This document shows, piece after piece, positions 41,174 to 47,397 of a stretch of DNA of 64,000 nucleotides. Location: positions 1 through 64,000 of the IMG/VR virus record IMGVR_UViG_3300029448_007456, one strand, 5' to 3'. The first letter of the stretch is position 1. Each line of letters opens with the position of its first letter. Origin of the DNA: a virus. Below the pieces are notes generated by a model. That model worked only from the letters and a program-made list of their open reading frames with translations, did no database searches and was not told the DNA's origin. The position numbers and the translations under genes are program-made.

Positions 41174-41553
41174 ACTTTTTTTCCTGCTGTTTTTAAATCT
41201 TCTTTTGCAATAACCATATAAGGACCTTTGTTATAAGCAGGCGCAATAGAATATTGACTGCTGACTTCAAGTCTCTCACGATCATCACGTTTGGGTTGAG
41301 CAACTCCAGGCGCCTTACTAGGTGCAGAATAATACGGATTACACACAGTTTTACGTGGATTGTTAAATGTGTTTGAATCAGCAAAAGCACCAAAATTTTG
41401 CTTGTAATTTCGCTTTTTAGGTGTCACACCAAAGGATTCAAGATACTTGGCATAGTCTGCCTGTGCTTGTTTATCTCTGGCTGTAAGACCCTTTGTTTTG
41501 CGTTTGCGTGTTGAATTCATGCTTAACGCAGGGCCTACAAGATGCATAGTCAT
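41170..41553 (-). CDS. Basic phage protein of marine T4-like type, unknown function
   Basis: The core MNSTRKRKTKGLTARDKQAQ followed by ADYAKYLESFGVTPKKR resembles a small protein I associate with many marine phages, and a Met at 41520 could be the start. The longer frame from 41553 is kept because its ATG lies exactly 6 nt after a consensus TATAAT box, as in eight other genes. Function unknown, possibly nucleic-acid binding. Confidence 0.6.
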   Translation of the reverse strand: MTMHLVGPALSMNSTRKRKTKGLTARDKQAQADYAKYLESFGVTPKKRNYKQNFGAFADSNTFNNPRKTVCNPYYSAPSKAPGVAQPKRDDRERLEVSSQYSIAPAYNKGPYMVIAKEDLKTAGKKV

Positions 41554-41559
41554 AATATT

Positions 41560-41587
41560 ATTATAACTTATTCTTTGTCTTTGTCAA
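41560..41587 (-). promoter_or_regulatory. Sigma70-type promoter, leaderless start at 41553
   Basis: TTGACA (41587-41582), 16-nt spacer, TATAAT (41565-41560), 6 nt to the ATG at 41553. Confidence 0.75.
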
Positions 41588-41876
41588 GTGATGCTAAAAA
41601 GCCGTTATCGCTGTAAAGATTGGATATGTCTGCGTTTTGTTCCCAATTTAATTGTTCAATATCAACGCCATTCATTTTACCAAAAAATACCAACAATGAT
41701 CTAATCACTTCGCCTAGTTCCCTGCTGTCTATGATTGGATTGATATCACAACCTGCTTCATGGGCATATTCAAGCAAAAGTTCTACAGCATCAAAAACCA
41801 TCATGTCTGATTCGCTGAAGCCTTTGTCCGACTTTTTTATTTTAGGACTATTGAACTTAATAATTTTTGCTGTCAT
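41568..41876 (-). CDS. Small phage protein (102 aa), unknown function
   Basis: Start chosen at [20 protein letters not shown] because its ATG overlaps the TGA of the membrane-protein gene. The longer frame to 42002 would sit inside that gene. Helical, with AVELLLEYAHEAGCDINPII and acidic C-terminus (FLASLDKDKE). Resembles small early phage proteins. Family unknown. Confidence 0.6.
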   Translation of the reverse strand: MTAKIIKFNSPKIKKSDKGFSESDMMVFDAVELLLEYAHEAGCDINPIIDSRELGEVIRSLLVFFGKMNGVDIEQLNWEQNADISNLYSDNGFLASLDKDKE

Positions 41877-42109
41877 GTTGGATTGTTGATTATGCCTCTG
41901 ATTGAATGTGCCCATCGCCATGCCGCCAGTGCCATAATTGCCCAAGCACCTGTTAAAACGCCAATGGCGAAAAAGAATGGCTGTGCCCACACCGACACCC
42001 ACATGCCAAATTTTCTTTCTTTATTAGTTTTTCCTGACACATAGTATATTGATGTCAAACTGCCTGCAAGTGCAACAGCATTAACAATGTGAAACACCAA
42101 ACTATCCAC
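41873..42109 (-). CDS. Membrane protein with two to three TM segments (78 aa)
   Basis: Hydrophobic segments at [21 protein letters not shown], then [28 protein letters not shown]. Short loops with Lys/Arg between. Overlaps infA-like gene by 8 nt and the next gene by 4 nt. Function unknown. Confidence 0.6.
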   Translation of the reverse strand: MDSLVFHIVNAVALAGSLTSIYYVSGKTNKERKFGMWVSVWAQPFFFAIGVLTGAWAIMALAAWRWAHSIRGIINNPT

Positions 42110-42329
42110 GTTTTTTTCCGCGGTATGTTATGCGTCCTTTTGTAAGATCATATGGAGTCATCTCAATTGAGACTTTATCACCTACTAACATTCTAATTTT
42201 AAATTTTTTTAACTTGCCTGCGGTGTAGCACAACACCTTGTGCCCATTTTCTAGTTCTACCATACACCTTGATTCTGGCAACAGATCAATTACTGTGCCT
42301 TGAAACTCTAGATTATCTTCTTTACTCAA
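42102..42329 (-). CDS. infA: Translation initiation factor IF-1
   Basis: 75 residues, the full S1-fold length. Visible matches are [57 protein letters not shown] and [10 protein letters not shown], all canonical IF-1 blocks. IF-1 binds the ribosomal A site on 30S and modulates initiation. A phage copy could bias initiation towards phage mRNAs, notably leaderless ones, which are favoured by altered factor ratios in some bacteria (inference). Flanked by membrane-protein genes. Confidence 0.92.
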   Translation of the reverse strand: MSKEDNLEFQGTVIDLLPESRCMVELENGHKVLCYTAGKLKKFKIRMLVGDKVSIEMTPYDLTKGRITYRGKKRG

Positions 42330-42342
42330 TCAATCTCCTTGC

Positions 42343-42684
42343 TTACCAGATGTCTTCGTATTTGCCTTGAATGTCTTCATACTTGAGTATTTTGCCTCGA
42401 GTAAAAAATTCAGGTTTTTTTTCAGCAACTTTGAAAGTGCCCACGGTAATAAACACAGCAACTAAAAATACAAAGTGTGCCACCGCGGTGTAGCCAAACA
42501 CAGTCCAACTCCCTACCAGTAATGAAAATACAATACACCACATCCATGCCAACACTTGTGTGATCATGTGTCTTGTGTTAAAGTCTTTGATATGCCGCAA
42601 AGGGTTTTTGTCGTGTTCCATTACAGAACTGTATGCATCATAAATCATTTCTCGCATGTTGTGTTGTCCTTTCTTGTTACTCAT
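42343..42684 (-). CDS. Two-TM membrane protein (113 aa)
   Basis: Start at MSNKKGQHNMREMIYDAYSS, whose ATG overlaps the stop of the coiled-coil gene (ATGAGTAA). An upstream TTG is less likely. Two hydrophobic segments (VLAWMWCIVFSLLVGSWTVFGY and VAHFVFLVAVFITVGTF) lie between soluble ends. Similar small 2-TM proteins are common in marine T4-like phages. Function unknown. Confidence 0.62.
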   Translation of the reverse strand: MSNKKGQHNMREMIYDAYSSVMEHDKNPLRHIKDFNTRHMITQVLAWMWCIVFSLLVGSWTVFGYTAVAHFVFLVAVFITVGTFKVAEKKPEFFTRGKILKYEDIQGKYEDIW

Positions 42685-42859
42685 ACTTTTTACCAAAAAA
42701 TCCTGTCACAGTCTTTATTGGACTTTTAAGTCCTTCATAGGTTTTATCAATAAAGGCAATGTGTTTTACAAGTTTAGCATCCATTTTGTCCATTGTCAAT
42801 TGAAGTTGATCAATTTTGTCTTCAAGTTGGCTGATGCGTTGTTCAAAGTCTCTAGGCAT
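42677..42859 (-). CDS. Small coiled-coil protein (60 aa)
   Basis: MPRDFEQRISQLEDKIDQLQ followed by LTMDKMDAKLVKHIAFIDK, heptads of a coiled coil, with a short C-terminal tail. The ATG overlaps the TAG of the zinc micro-gene (ATGCCTAG). Function unknown. Confidence 0.55.
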   Translation of the reverse strand: MPRDFEQRISQLEDKIDQLQLTMDKMDAKLVKHIAFIDKTYEGLKSPIKTVTGFFGKKYE

Positions 42860-42941
42860 TCTTGCCCCAGCCACATAGACTACAACCATCTTCTGTGATG
42901 TCTACTTCACATGAAGGACAAATTATTACTTCGCTAGCCAT
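42852..42941 (-). CDS. Zinc-ribbon micro-protein (29 aa)
   Basis: MASEVIICPSCEVDITEDGC followed by SLCGWGKNA: two CxxC pairs (CPSC and CSLC) 9 residues apart make a minimal zinc ribbon. An AGGAG ribosome site lies 7 nt before the ATG, and the frame is overlapped and coupled at both ends. Too short for family assignment. Confidence 0.5.
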   Translation of the reverse strand: MASEVIICPSCEVDITEDGCSLCGWGKNA

Positions 42942-43093
42942 AACCATACTCCTTTCGCTGTGCTTCTATCACAACCACCGCCTATGCCGCCGTCGCAATC
43001 CATGCCATGATACAATAATCTAGCTGGTTCAAAGACTACAAATATCACAACCAACACCACACTTACTATCACTGCTGTAATAAATGGCTTCAT
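42926..43093 (-). CDS. Small one-TM protein (55 aa)
   Basis: MKPFITAVIVSVVLVVIFVV then FEPARLLYHGMDCDGGIGGG, with two cysteines in a Gly-rich loop and a Trp-rich end (VWLWLAK). GGAG ribosome site 7 nt upstream. The TM helix may be a signal anchor with the Cys loop outside. It overlaps the ligase stop by 4 nt. Confidence 0.55.
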   Translation of the reverse strand: MKPFITAVIVSVVLVVIFVVFEPARLLYHGMDCDGGIGGGCDRSTAKGVWLWLAK

Positions 43094-44403
43094 ATTTTTT
43101 CTCCTATCTCAAATCCCCTGAATGTTTTAAATCTAGGAAATCTAAGGCTGTATGAACCATCTTGATTTTGTGTTACAGCATCTCCCCTAACTTCTACAAG
43201 TTGGTTTACTATTTTATCCCTGTTGCTCCAAAACTGGTCTCTTTGGGCATCAGAAAAGCCAGAACCTACATTGACTTCGATTGTTTTGTCTCCGTCTGTG
43301 CCTTTGCACACAAATGCACCCAGTCTGCCTTCATTTCTGCCTGTGCCTGGTTCTATGTCCAACACATTCAGTGTTACTTCAATGAACGGTTTTGCTTTCA
43401 ACATGTGATGTGATCTCTTGCATTCATATGGAGCATCAACATCTTTAATCATTACTCCTTCGAATCCATTTGCGATGGCATCTTTGTTGAACTTTAAATA
43501 TTTTTTATAACCTTCAGGTGTGTCCAAATTTACTAAATGTTTCTCTAAAGGAAATAGATAATCAAACTGCTTGTCTTGAAACAGTGCATTCACCATGGCA
43601 TCTCTATCAGCACAGCCAAGGATACTTTTGCCTTTGATAAATTCGTGCTGTGCAATCATATCAAACACAGCAAACTTGGCATCACTGGCTTCAACGTTTT
43701 CTTTACGATGCACCTGCTTCATTAATGCTTGGAAACTTTTGCTGACCATTTCTCCGTCCAATATAGTTGGCACTTCAAAGCCAGGCATAATTTTTTCTCT
43801 AATCTCTTGTTCAACGTGACCAAAGTTGTGCAACTGTTTGCCGTTCCTAGTATACATGGCCACTGTGTCTTTGTCAGGATCAAAAAATGCAAGCACTCTG
43901 ACACCATCCAATTTGTAATCAATAAACTTTTCGCCATGCATCTTGTTGGCATGGTTGGCTGAGTCATGTGCCAGCATCACTTCAAATGTTGGAATCTTAT
44001 ATTTGTCTATGTTTAATTTTTTAGCAACATTGTTAATTGTTTTTTCTGTGACACCACATCGCAAGTCTTTAATCAATATTCTTCTATACCAATTGTTCCA
44101 TTGCTCACATGTGGCTTGTTTCATACGGTCTGCTATAAGATCTCTTGCCGCATGTCCGGTCACTGTTCTGTTATTAAGTTGGCGTTGCAGATCCCAGAAA
44201 GACTCTCTATCTAGTCCTGGACCGTCTTGCTCTAATGTGTCTACTTTTTGCACATTGAAAACATATAATTTGTTTAGTGCAATTCCTAATCCTTCAAAAA
44301 ACTGATCATTGCCTGCTTCCATTTCACGGGCAATTACTCCTTCTTTGAACAATCGTGAATTATCTGATTCCAGTTCTTGTATTATTGTGTATGGCTCATT
44401 CAT
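43090..44403 (-). CDS. 30: ATP-dependent DNA ligase (gp30-like)
   Basis: 437 residues. Motif I is KLDGVR with nucleophile Lys164 (FIDYKLDGVRVLAF). Further motifs are YTRNGKQL (III region), LDGEMV (motif IIIa-like), FEGVMIKD (motif IV) and the motif V lysines in HHMLKAK. The N-terminal helical domain and C-terminal OB-fold are both present, so the gene is intact. It seals nicks in phage DNA replication and repair. The ATG lies 6 nt after TATAAT. Confidence 0.92.
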   Translation of the reverse strand: MNEPYTIIQELESDNSRLFKEGVIAREMEAGNDQFFEGLGIALNKLYVFNVQKVDTLEQDGPGLDRESFWDLQRQLNNRTVTGHAARDLIADRMKQATCEQWNNWYRRILIKDLRCGVTEKTINNVAKKLNIDKYKIPTFEVMLAHDSANHANKMHGEKFIDYKLDGVRVLAFFDPDKDTVAMYTRNGKQLHNFGHVEQEIREKIMPGFEVPTILDGEMVSKSFQALMKQVHRKENVEASDAKFAVFDMIAQHEFIKGKSILGCADRDAMVNALFQDKQFDYLFPLEKHLVNLDTPEGYKKYLKFNKDAIANGFEGVMIKDVDAPYECKRSHHMLKAKPFIEVTLNVLDIEPGTGRNEGRLGAFVCKGTDGDKTIEVNVGSGFSDAQRDQFWSNRDKIVNQLVEVRGDAVTQNQDGSYSLRFPRFKTFRGFEIGEKI

Positions 44404-44409
44404 ACACTT

Positions 44410-44437
44410 ATTATATGATATTTGGAAAATGTGTCAA
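44410..44437 (-). promoter_or_regulatory. Sigma70-type promoter, leaderless start of DNA ligase gene
   Basis: TTGACA (44437-44432), 16-nt spacer, TATAAT (44415-44410), 6 nt to the ATG at 44403. The -35 box overlaps the foot of the porin terminator. Confidence 0.8.
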
Positions 44438-44460
44438 TCGGGGGCAAAAACCCCCGATTG
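44435..44460 (-). terminator. Strong hairpin terminator behind the porin-like gene
   Basis: Perfect 10-bp inverted repeat CAATCGGGGG/CCCCCGATTG (44435-44444 with 44451-44460) with a 6-nt loop containing A5 (T5 on the minus strand), followed by ACACATTTT. Most stable hairpin seen in the window. Confidence 0.75.
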
Positions 44461-44470
44461 TATTAGGTTT

Positions 44471-45259
44471 TTAGAATGATAATTCAACACCCATTGCTGG
44501 AGTTGTTTCTTCTGAGTCTAAATTGTAGTTTGCTTCAACATAGTAACCTAGATCTTTCCAAGTTCCTTTGTATCCTGCACCCACGTTCTTTGACCAGTCT
44601 GCTTCATTACCATCAACATAAGCAGATAAACCGCCTATTGATAGTATTGATTCATATGCAACTTCATCAGTAAGTGATGCGTCCTGTGTTACCACAGTTG
44701 AAACATTTGCTGACTCGTTGAGTGCAAACGCAACTGAACCTGCATAGATGTTGTCATCTGATGCAATTGTGTGATCCACAGATGCACCTACAGTGAACTT
44801 GCTTACTGTTGTGCTGTATTTTGCCTGAACAGTATCAAAGTCTGAGATGTCTGTGTCTGTGTCAGAAAATTTACCTCTTACAGATAAACCACTGATGTTT
44901 AACACAATGCTCTCGCCTGCATCACTTGGGTTTGCGATTGTATTCGCTCCCACCGTTTCAAGACCTCCACCAATAAAGATGTCGCCCTGATCGCCGTATG
45001 ATACAGATGTCGTCGCAGTTATATTTGCACCTATTTGATATTCGTCTAGTACAAATTGATCCGAAGCATTTGTCTTAACGTCGATTGAACCAAAAGCAAC
45101 ACCTGAGTCGCCTGCGATTCCTAACTTGATTGATTCAGTTGAGATGTAGTCATTACTTGCGTTTTCTGTAATGTCAAGTTCCACTTTACCGGTAATTGTG
45201 GCAGCTTGTGTTACACCTGCAAAACCTAAAGCAATCAATAATGCTGTTAGTTTTTTCAT
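44471..45259 (-). CDS. Porin-like outer-membrane beta-barrel protein
   Basis: 262 residues with a signal peptide (MKKLTALLIALGFAGVTQA) and alternating beta strands throughout, ending in ...MGVELSF with a C-terminal Phe, the BAM-recognition signature of outer-membrane barrels. Acidic loops (DTDTDISDFDT, SDDNIYAG) would be exposed. At this size it may form a 12-16-strand barrel. A phage-encoded porin could change host permeability or mask receptors. Isolated gene between its own promoter and terminator. Confidence 0.78.
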   Translation of the reverse strand: MKKLTALLIALGFAGVTQAATITGKVELDITENASNDYISTESIKLGIAGDSGVAFGSIDVKTNASDQFVLDEYQIGANITATTSVSYGDQGDIFIGGGLETVGANTIANPSDAGESIVLNISGLSVRGKFSDTDTDISDFDTVQAKYSTTVSKFTVGASVDHTIASDDNIYAGSVAFALNESANVSTVVTQDASLTDEVAYESILSIGGLSAYVDGNEADWSKNVGAGYKGTWKDLGYYVEANYNLDSEETTPAMGVELSF

Positions 45260-45284
45260 GTAGTATAGTCTCCTCTATAGTTTG

Positions 45285-45302
45285 GTTTATTATATAATAA
45301 AC
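45285..45302. promoter_or_regulatory. Perfect 18-bp palindrome at the porin promoter
   Basis: GTTTATTATATAATAAAC is a perfect palindrome that contains a TATAAT -10 box for the porin gene. A TTGCGA -35-like hexamer lies 18 nt upstream (minus strand). It could be an operator or simply a symmetric -10 region. A GGAG ribosome site lies between it and the ATG at 45259. Confidence 0.5.
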
Positions 45303-45338
45303 GTATACCAAATCGCAACCAAAAAATTGTGTCTGCGA

Positions 45339-45375
45339 AAAGGCATACCGCTTTATATAGTGTCAGCATGCCTTT
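45339..45375 (-). terminator. Hairpin after pstS
   Basis: AAAGGCAT (45375-45368) pairs with ATGCCTTT (45346-45339) on the minus strand across a 21-nt loop and ends in TTTTCG. It lies 17 nt beyond the pstS stop and just before the porin promoter. Confidence 0.55.
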
Positions 45376-45391
45376 GGTTTAAGTGTTATGA

Positions 45392-46408
45392 TTATTTAGA
45401 AGCCTTGGCTTTTAAATCCATTGTGGTTAAGTTTTCTACAATTGCTTTGACTTCTGCCGCCTTGTCTTCTGCAAGTGGCACCAGTCCGAGTGAACCAAGA
45501 AAACCATCAATAGATGTGGCTTCATCTGATATGAACAATTTAGCATATTCCTCAATGCCAGGAACGATGCCAACATGATCTTTTTTGATGTAGTAAAACA
45601 GAGGTCTTGCTATTGGATATTCATATGATTGAATTGTTTCCAATGAAGGCTTGACTCCGTTCACTGTAGATCCTTTGATGGCATCTTTATTTTCCAACAG
45701 ATATGAATAACCAAAGAATCCAAATCTATCAGGACTGTCTTTAAGTTTGTTCACAATGAGTGTGTCGTTCTCACCCATCTCTGTGGTTGCACCATCTTCT
45801 CTGAAGTGTTTGCACCCGTTTTTTTCTGTTTGTAGGTCTTTGGCTCCAGCTTCTTTACAGCCTTTTTTCATCACTAATGATTCCCAAGCATCTCTGGTGC
45901 CCGATGATGGTGGTGCCACCAATATATCGATTTTCATGTTTGGCAGTGATGCATCAATTTCTGACCACTTTGTGTATGGATTAGGCACTAGTTTGCCGTC
46001 CACAGGCACTTCTTTGGCCATTGCTAACCACAACTGTTTAGTGGTCACTTTCATGTCAGGACCTTCCAGTGAGTTGGCAAACACAATGCCGTCGTTGCCT
46101 ACAATAACTTCAACAACACTGTCAACGCCATTGTCTAAACACAATTTGGCTTCTTTGGACTTCATAGCCCTTGAAGCATTTGTGATGTCTGGATGTTCTA
46201 GGCCTACACCGGCACAGAACATTTTCATACCACCGCCTGATCCAGTGGATGCCACAGTGGGTGCTTTTGAACCAGCTTCGCTCAGTCTTTCTGCCACAAC
46301 AGTAGAGTATGGATACACTGTAGATGAACCTACAATGTTAATGATATCTCTTGCCTGTAGTGTGGAAGAAAGGAGAACTGAAGCTAGTAGGATTACTAAC
46401 TTGTTCAT
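45392..46408 (-). CDS. pstS: Periplasmic phosphate-binding protein PstS
   Basis: 338 residues from MNKLVILLASVLLSSTLQA, a signal peptide. The mature part contains NIVGSSTVYPYSTVVAERL, STGSGGGMKMFCAGVG and APPSSGTRDAWESLV, the phosphate-binding loops of PstS/SphX proteins, and EDGATTEMGENDT. The longer frame from 46441 lacks a ribosome site, whereas the chosen ATG has AAAGGAAA. It captures phosphate for the host Pst transporter, a known phage strategy in phosphate-poor ocean. The promoter has a Pho-box-like element. Confidence 0.88.
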   Translation of the reverse strand: MNKLVILLASVLLSSTLQARDIINIVGSSTVYPYSTVVAERLSEAGSKAPTVASTGSGGGMKMFCAGVGLEHPDITNASRAMKSKEAKLCLDNGVDSVVEVIVGNDGIVFANSLEGPDMKVTTKQLWLAMAKEVPVDGKLVPNPYTKWSEIDASLPNMKIDILVAPPSSGTRDAWESLVMKKGCKEAGAKDLQTEKNGCKHFREDGATTEMGENDTLIVNKLKDSPDRFGFFGYSYLLENKDAIKGSTVNGVKPSLETIQSYEYPIARPLFYYIKKDHVGIVPGIEEYAKLFISDEATSIDGFLGSLGLVPLAEDKAAEVKAIVENLTTMDLKAKASK

Positions 46409-46455
46409 GATAAATTTCCTTTCATTGTATGGAGTATCCATAGATATATATTAAA

Positions 46456-46489
46456 ATTATATGCTTATATAATTACACAATTGTTACAA
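46456..46489 (-). promoter_or_regulatory. Pho-box-like element with -10 box upstream of pstS
   Basis: TTGTAAC-AATT-GTGTAAT (46489-46472) resembles two PhoB half-sites (CTGTCAT type, 7 bp + 4 bp + 7 bp), followed after exactly 10 nt by TATAAT (46461-46456). Half-site plus -10 spacing matches the layout of PhoB-activated promoters, which lack a -35 box. Position-by-position the half-sites match 4-5 of 7 bases. Confidence 0.55.
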
Positions 46490-46559
46490 TTTCTTTAAGA
46501 ATTTATTACAGTGAACCAATGATATCTCATAGAAGAGTGTAAATGTTCTCTATGTGGGA

Positions 46560-46787
46560 TCAATGAATGGATACAGTTTTGCAATGATCACGTCGATTGA
46601 ATCCAGTGCCTTCTAGTTCTTCTTGTTTTGCAAACAGGCAAAACCATGCAGAATCTTCACAGTCTTTCTGACGATCATAAACACCATCGGATATAATTGC
46701 TTTGTGGGTATTGGGTTTACGATAATAGAATGCATGACCTTTGAGTTGGTCATCATAATACACAGTGATATGTGGTTCACGTGTCAT
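46560..46787 (-). CDS. Small phage protein (75 aa), unknown function
   Basis: Start chosen at MTREPHITVYYDDQLKGHAF because AATAAATA lies 5 nt upstream. The longer frame from 46835 would read through the motif. It has a His/Tyr-rich strand and Cys-containing helix (DRQKDCEDSAWFCLFAKQEE). Function unknown. Confidence 0.55.
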   Translation of the reverse strand: MTREPHITVYYDDQLKGHAFYYRKPNTHKAIISDGVYDRQKDCEDSAWFCLFAKQEELEGTGFNRRDHCKTVSIH

Positions 46788-47397
46788 GCAAATATTTATT
46801 GAAATTTTGCGTGGTATCCCTTGAAAAATTTGCATGTCTATGCCACTGTTTTGGACATTGATATTCTGCAGGTGCTATCCAAACAAAATTGACATGTGGA
46901 TAACTTTCAAACAGTTTGTCCAATTGATGATGCCAATACTTAGGATCGACTGCTTTGTTATCATATCCATTTGTATTGGCATACACATTAGTGTAGTTGT
47001 TTTGTTGTGTCATATCGAAACCGATCAGATAGCAAAGATTGGTTGTCTGCATGTTCCATTCATAGTTTTTAAATGCACAAGCAATGTTGATTGCATGTGG
47101 ACCTGAATTCCAATGCCAAGGGTTGTCTTCTCTTTCAGTTCCATTGTATGGCAGTTCTGGATAAGCACTTACCATGAACTTAGTATTCCAGTTTGGTCTA
47201 GTGTATAACTGTCCTGGGTAGTCAGATGATAATACCTCAGCAACCATTCGCTGATCAGCGGCTGACACTATGTCTGGATGAAAGTCTCTTACGATTGCGT
47301 TACAGCCGACAGTGACTCCTTGCTTTTTACAAGAGTCAAGATCTATCGGCTGTCTGCTCTCACCATTGCCTATTACAAAGGTGATGCGTTTTTTCAT
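46777..47397 (-). CDS. Rossmann-like protein of unknown function (206 aa)
   Basis: MKKRITFVIGNGESRQPIDL then KQGVTVGCNAIVRDFHPDIVS is a Gly-rich strand-loop-helix followed by an acidic patch (SAADQRMVAEVL), reminiscent of MptE-like/motility-accessory or sialyltransferase folds. The C-terminus has many Asn/His/Trp (NPWHWNSGPHAINIACAF). Family unassigned. A glycosyltransferase-like role is possible. It follows btuB by a one-base overlap. Confidence 0.55.
   Translation of the reverse strand: MKKRITFVIGNGESRQPIDLDSCKKQGVTVGCNAIVRDFHPDIVSAADQRMVAEVLSSDYPGQLYTRPNWNTKFMVSAYPELPYNGTEREDNPWHWNSGPHAINIACAFKNYEWNMQTTNLCYLIGFDMTQQNNYTNVYANTNGYDNKAVDPKYWHHQLDKLFESYPHVNFVWIAPAEYQCPKQWHRHANFSRDTTQNFNKYLHDT
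46793..46800 (-). promoter_or_regulatory. T4-type late promoter motif AATAAATA
   Basis: Minus-strand AATAAATA, 5 nt upstream of the ATG at 46787, inside the 3' end of the upstream gene. Confidence 0.5.
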
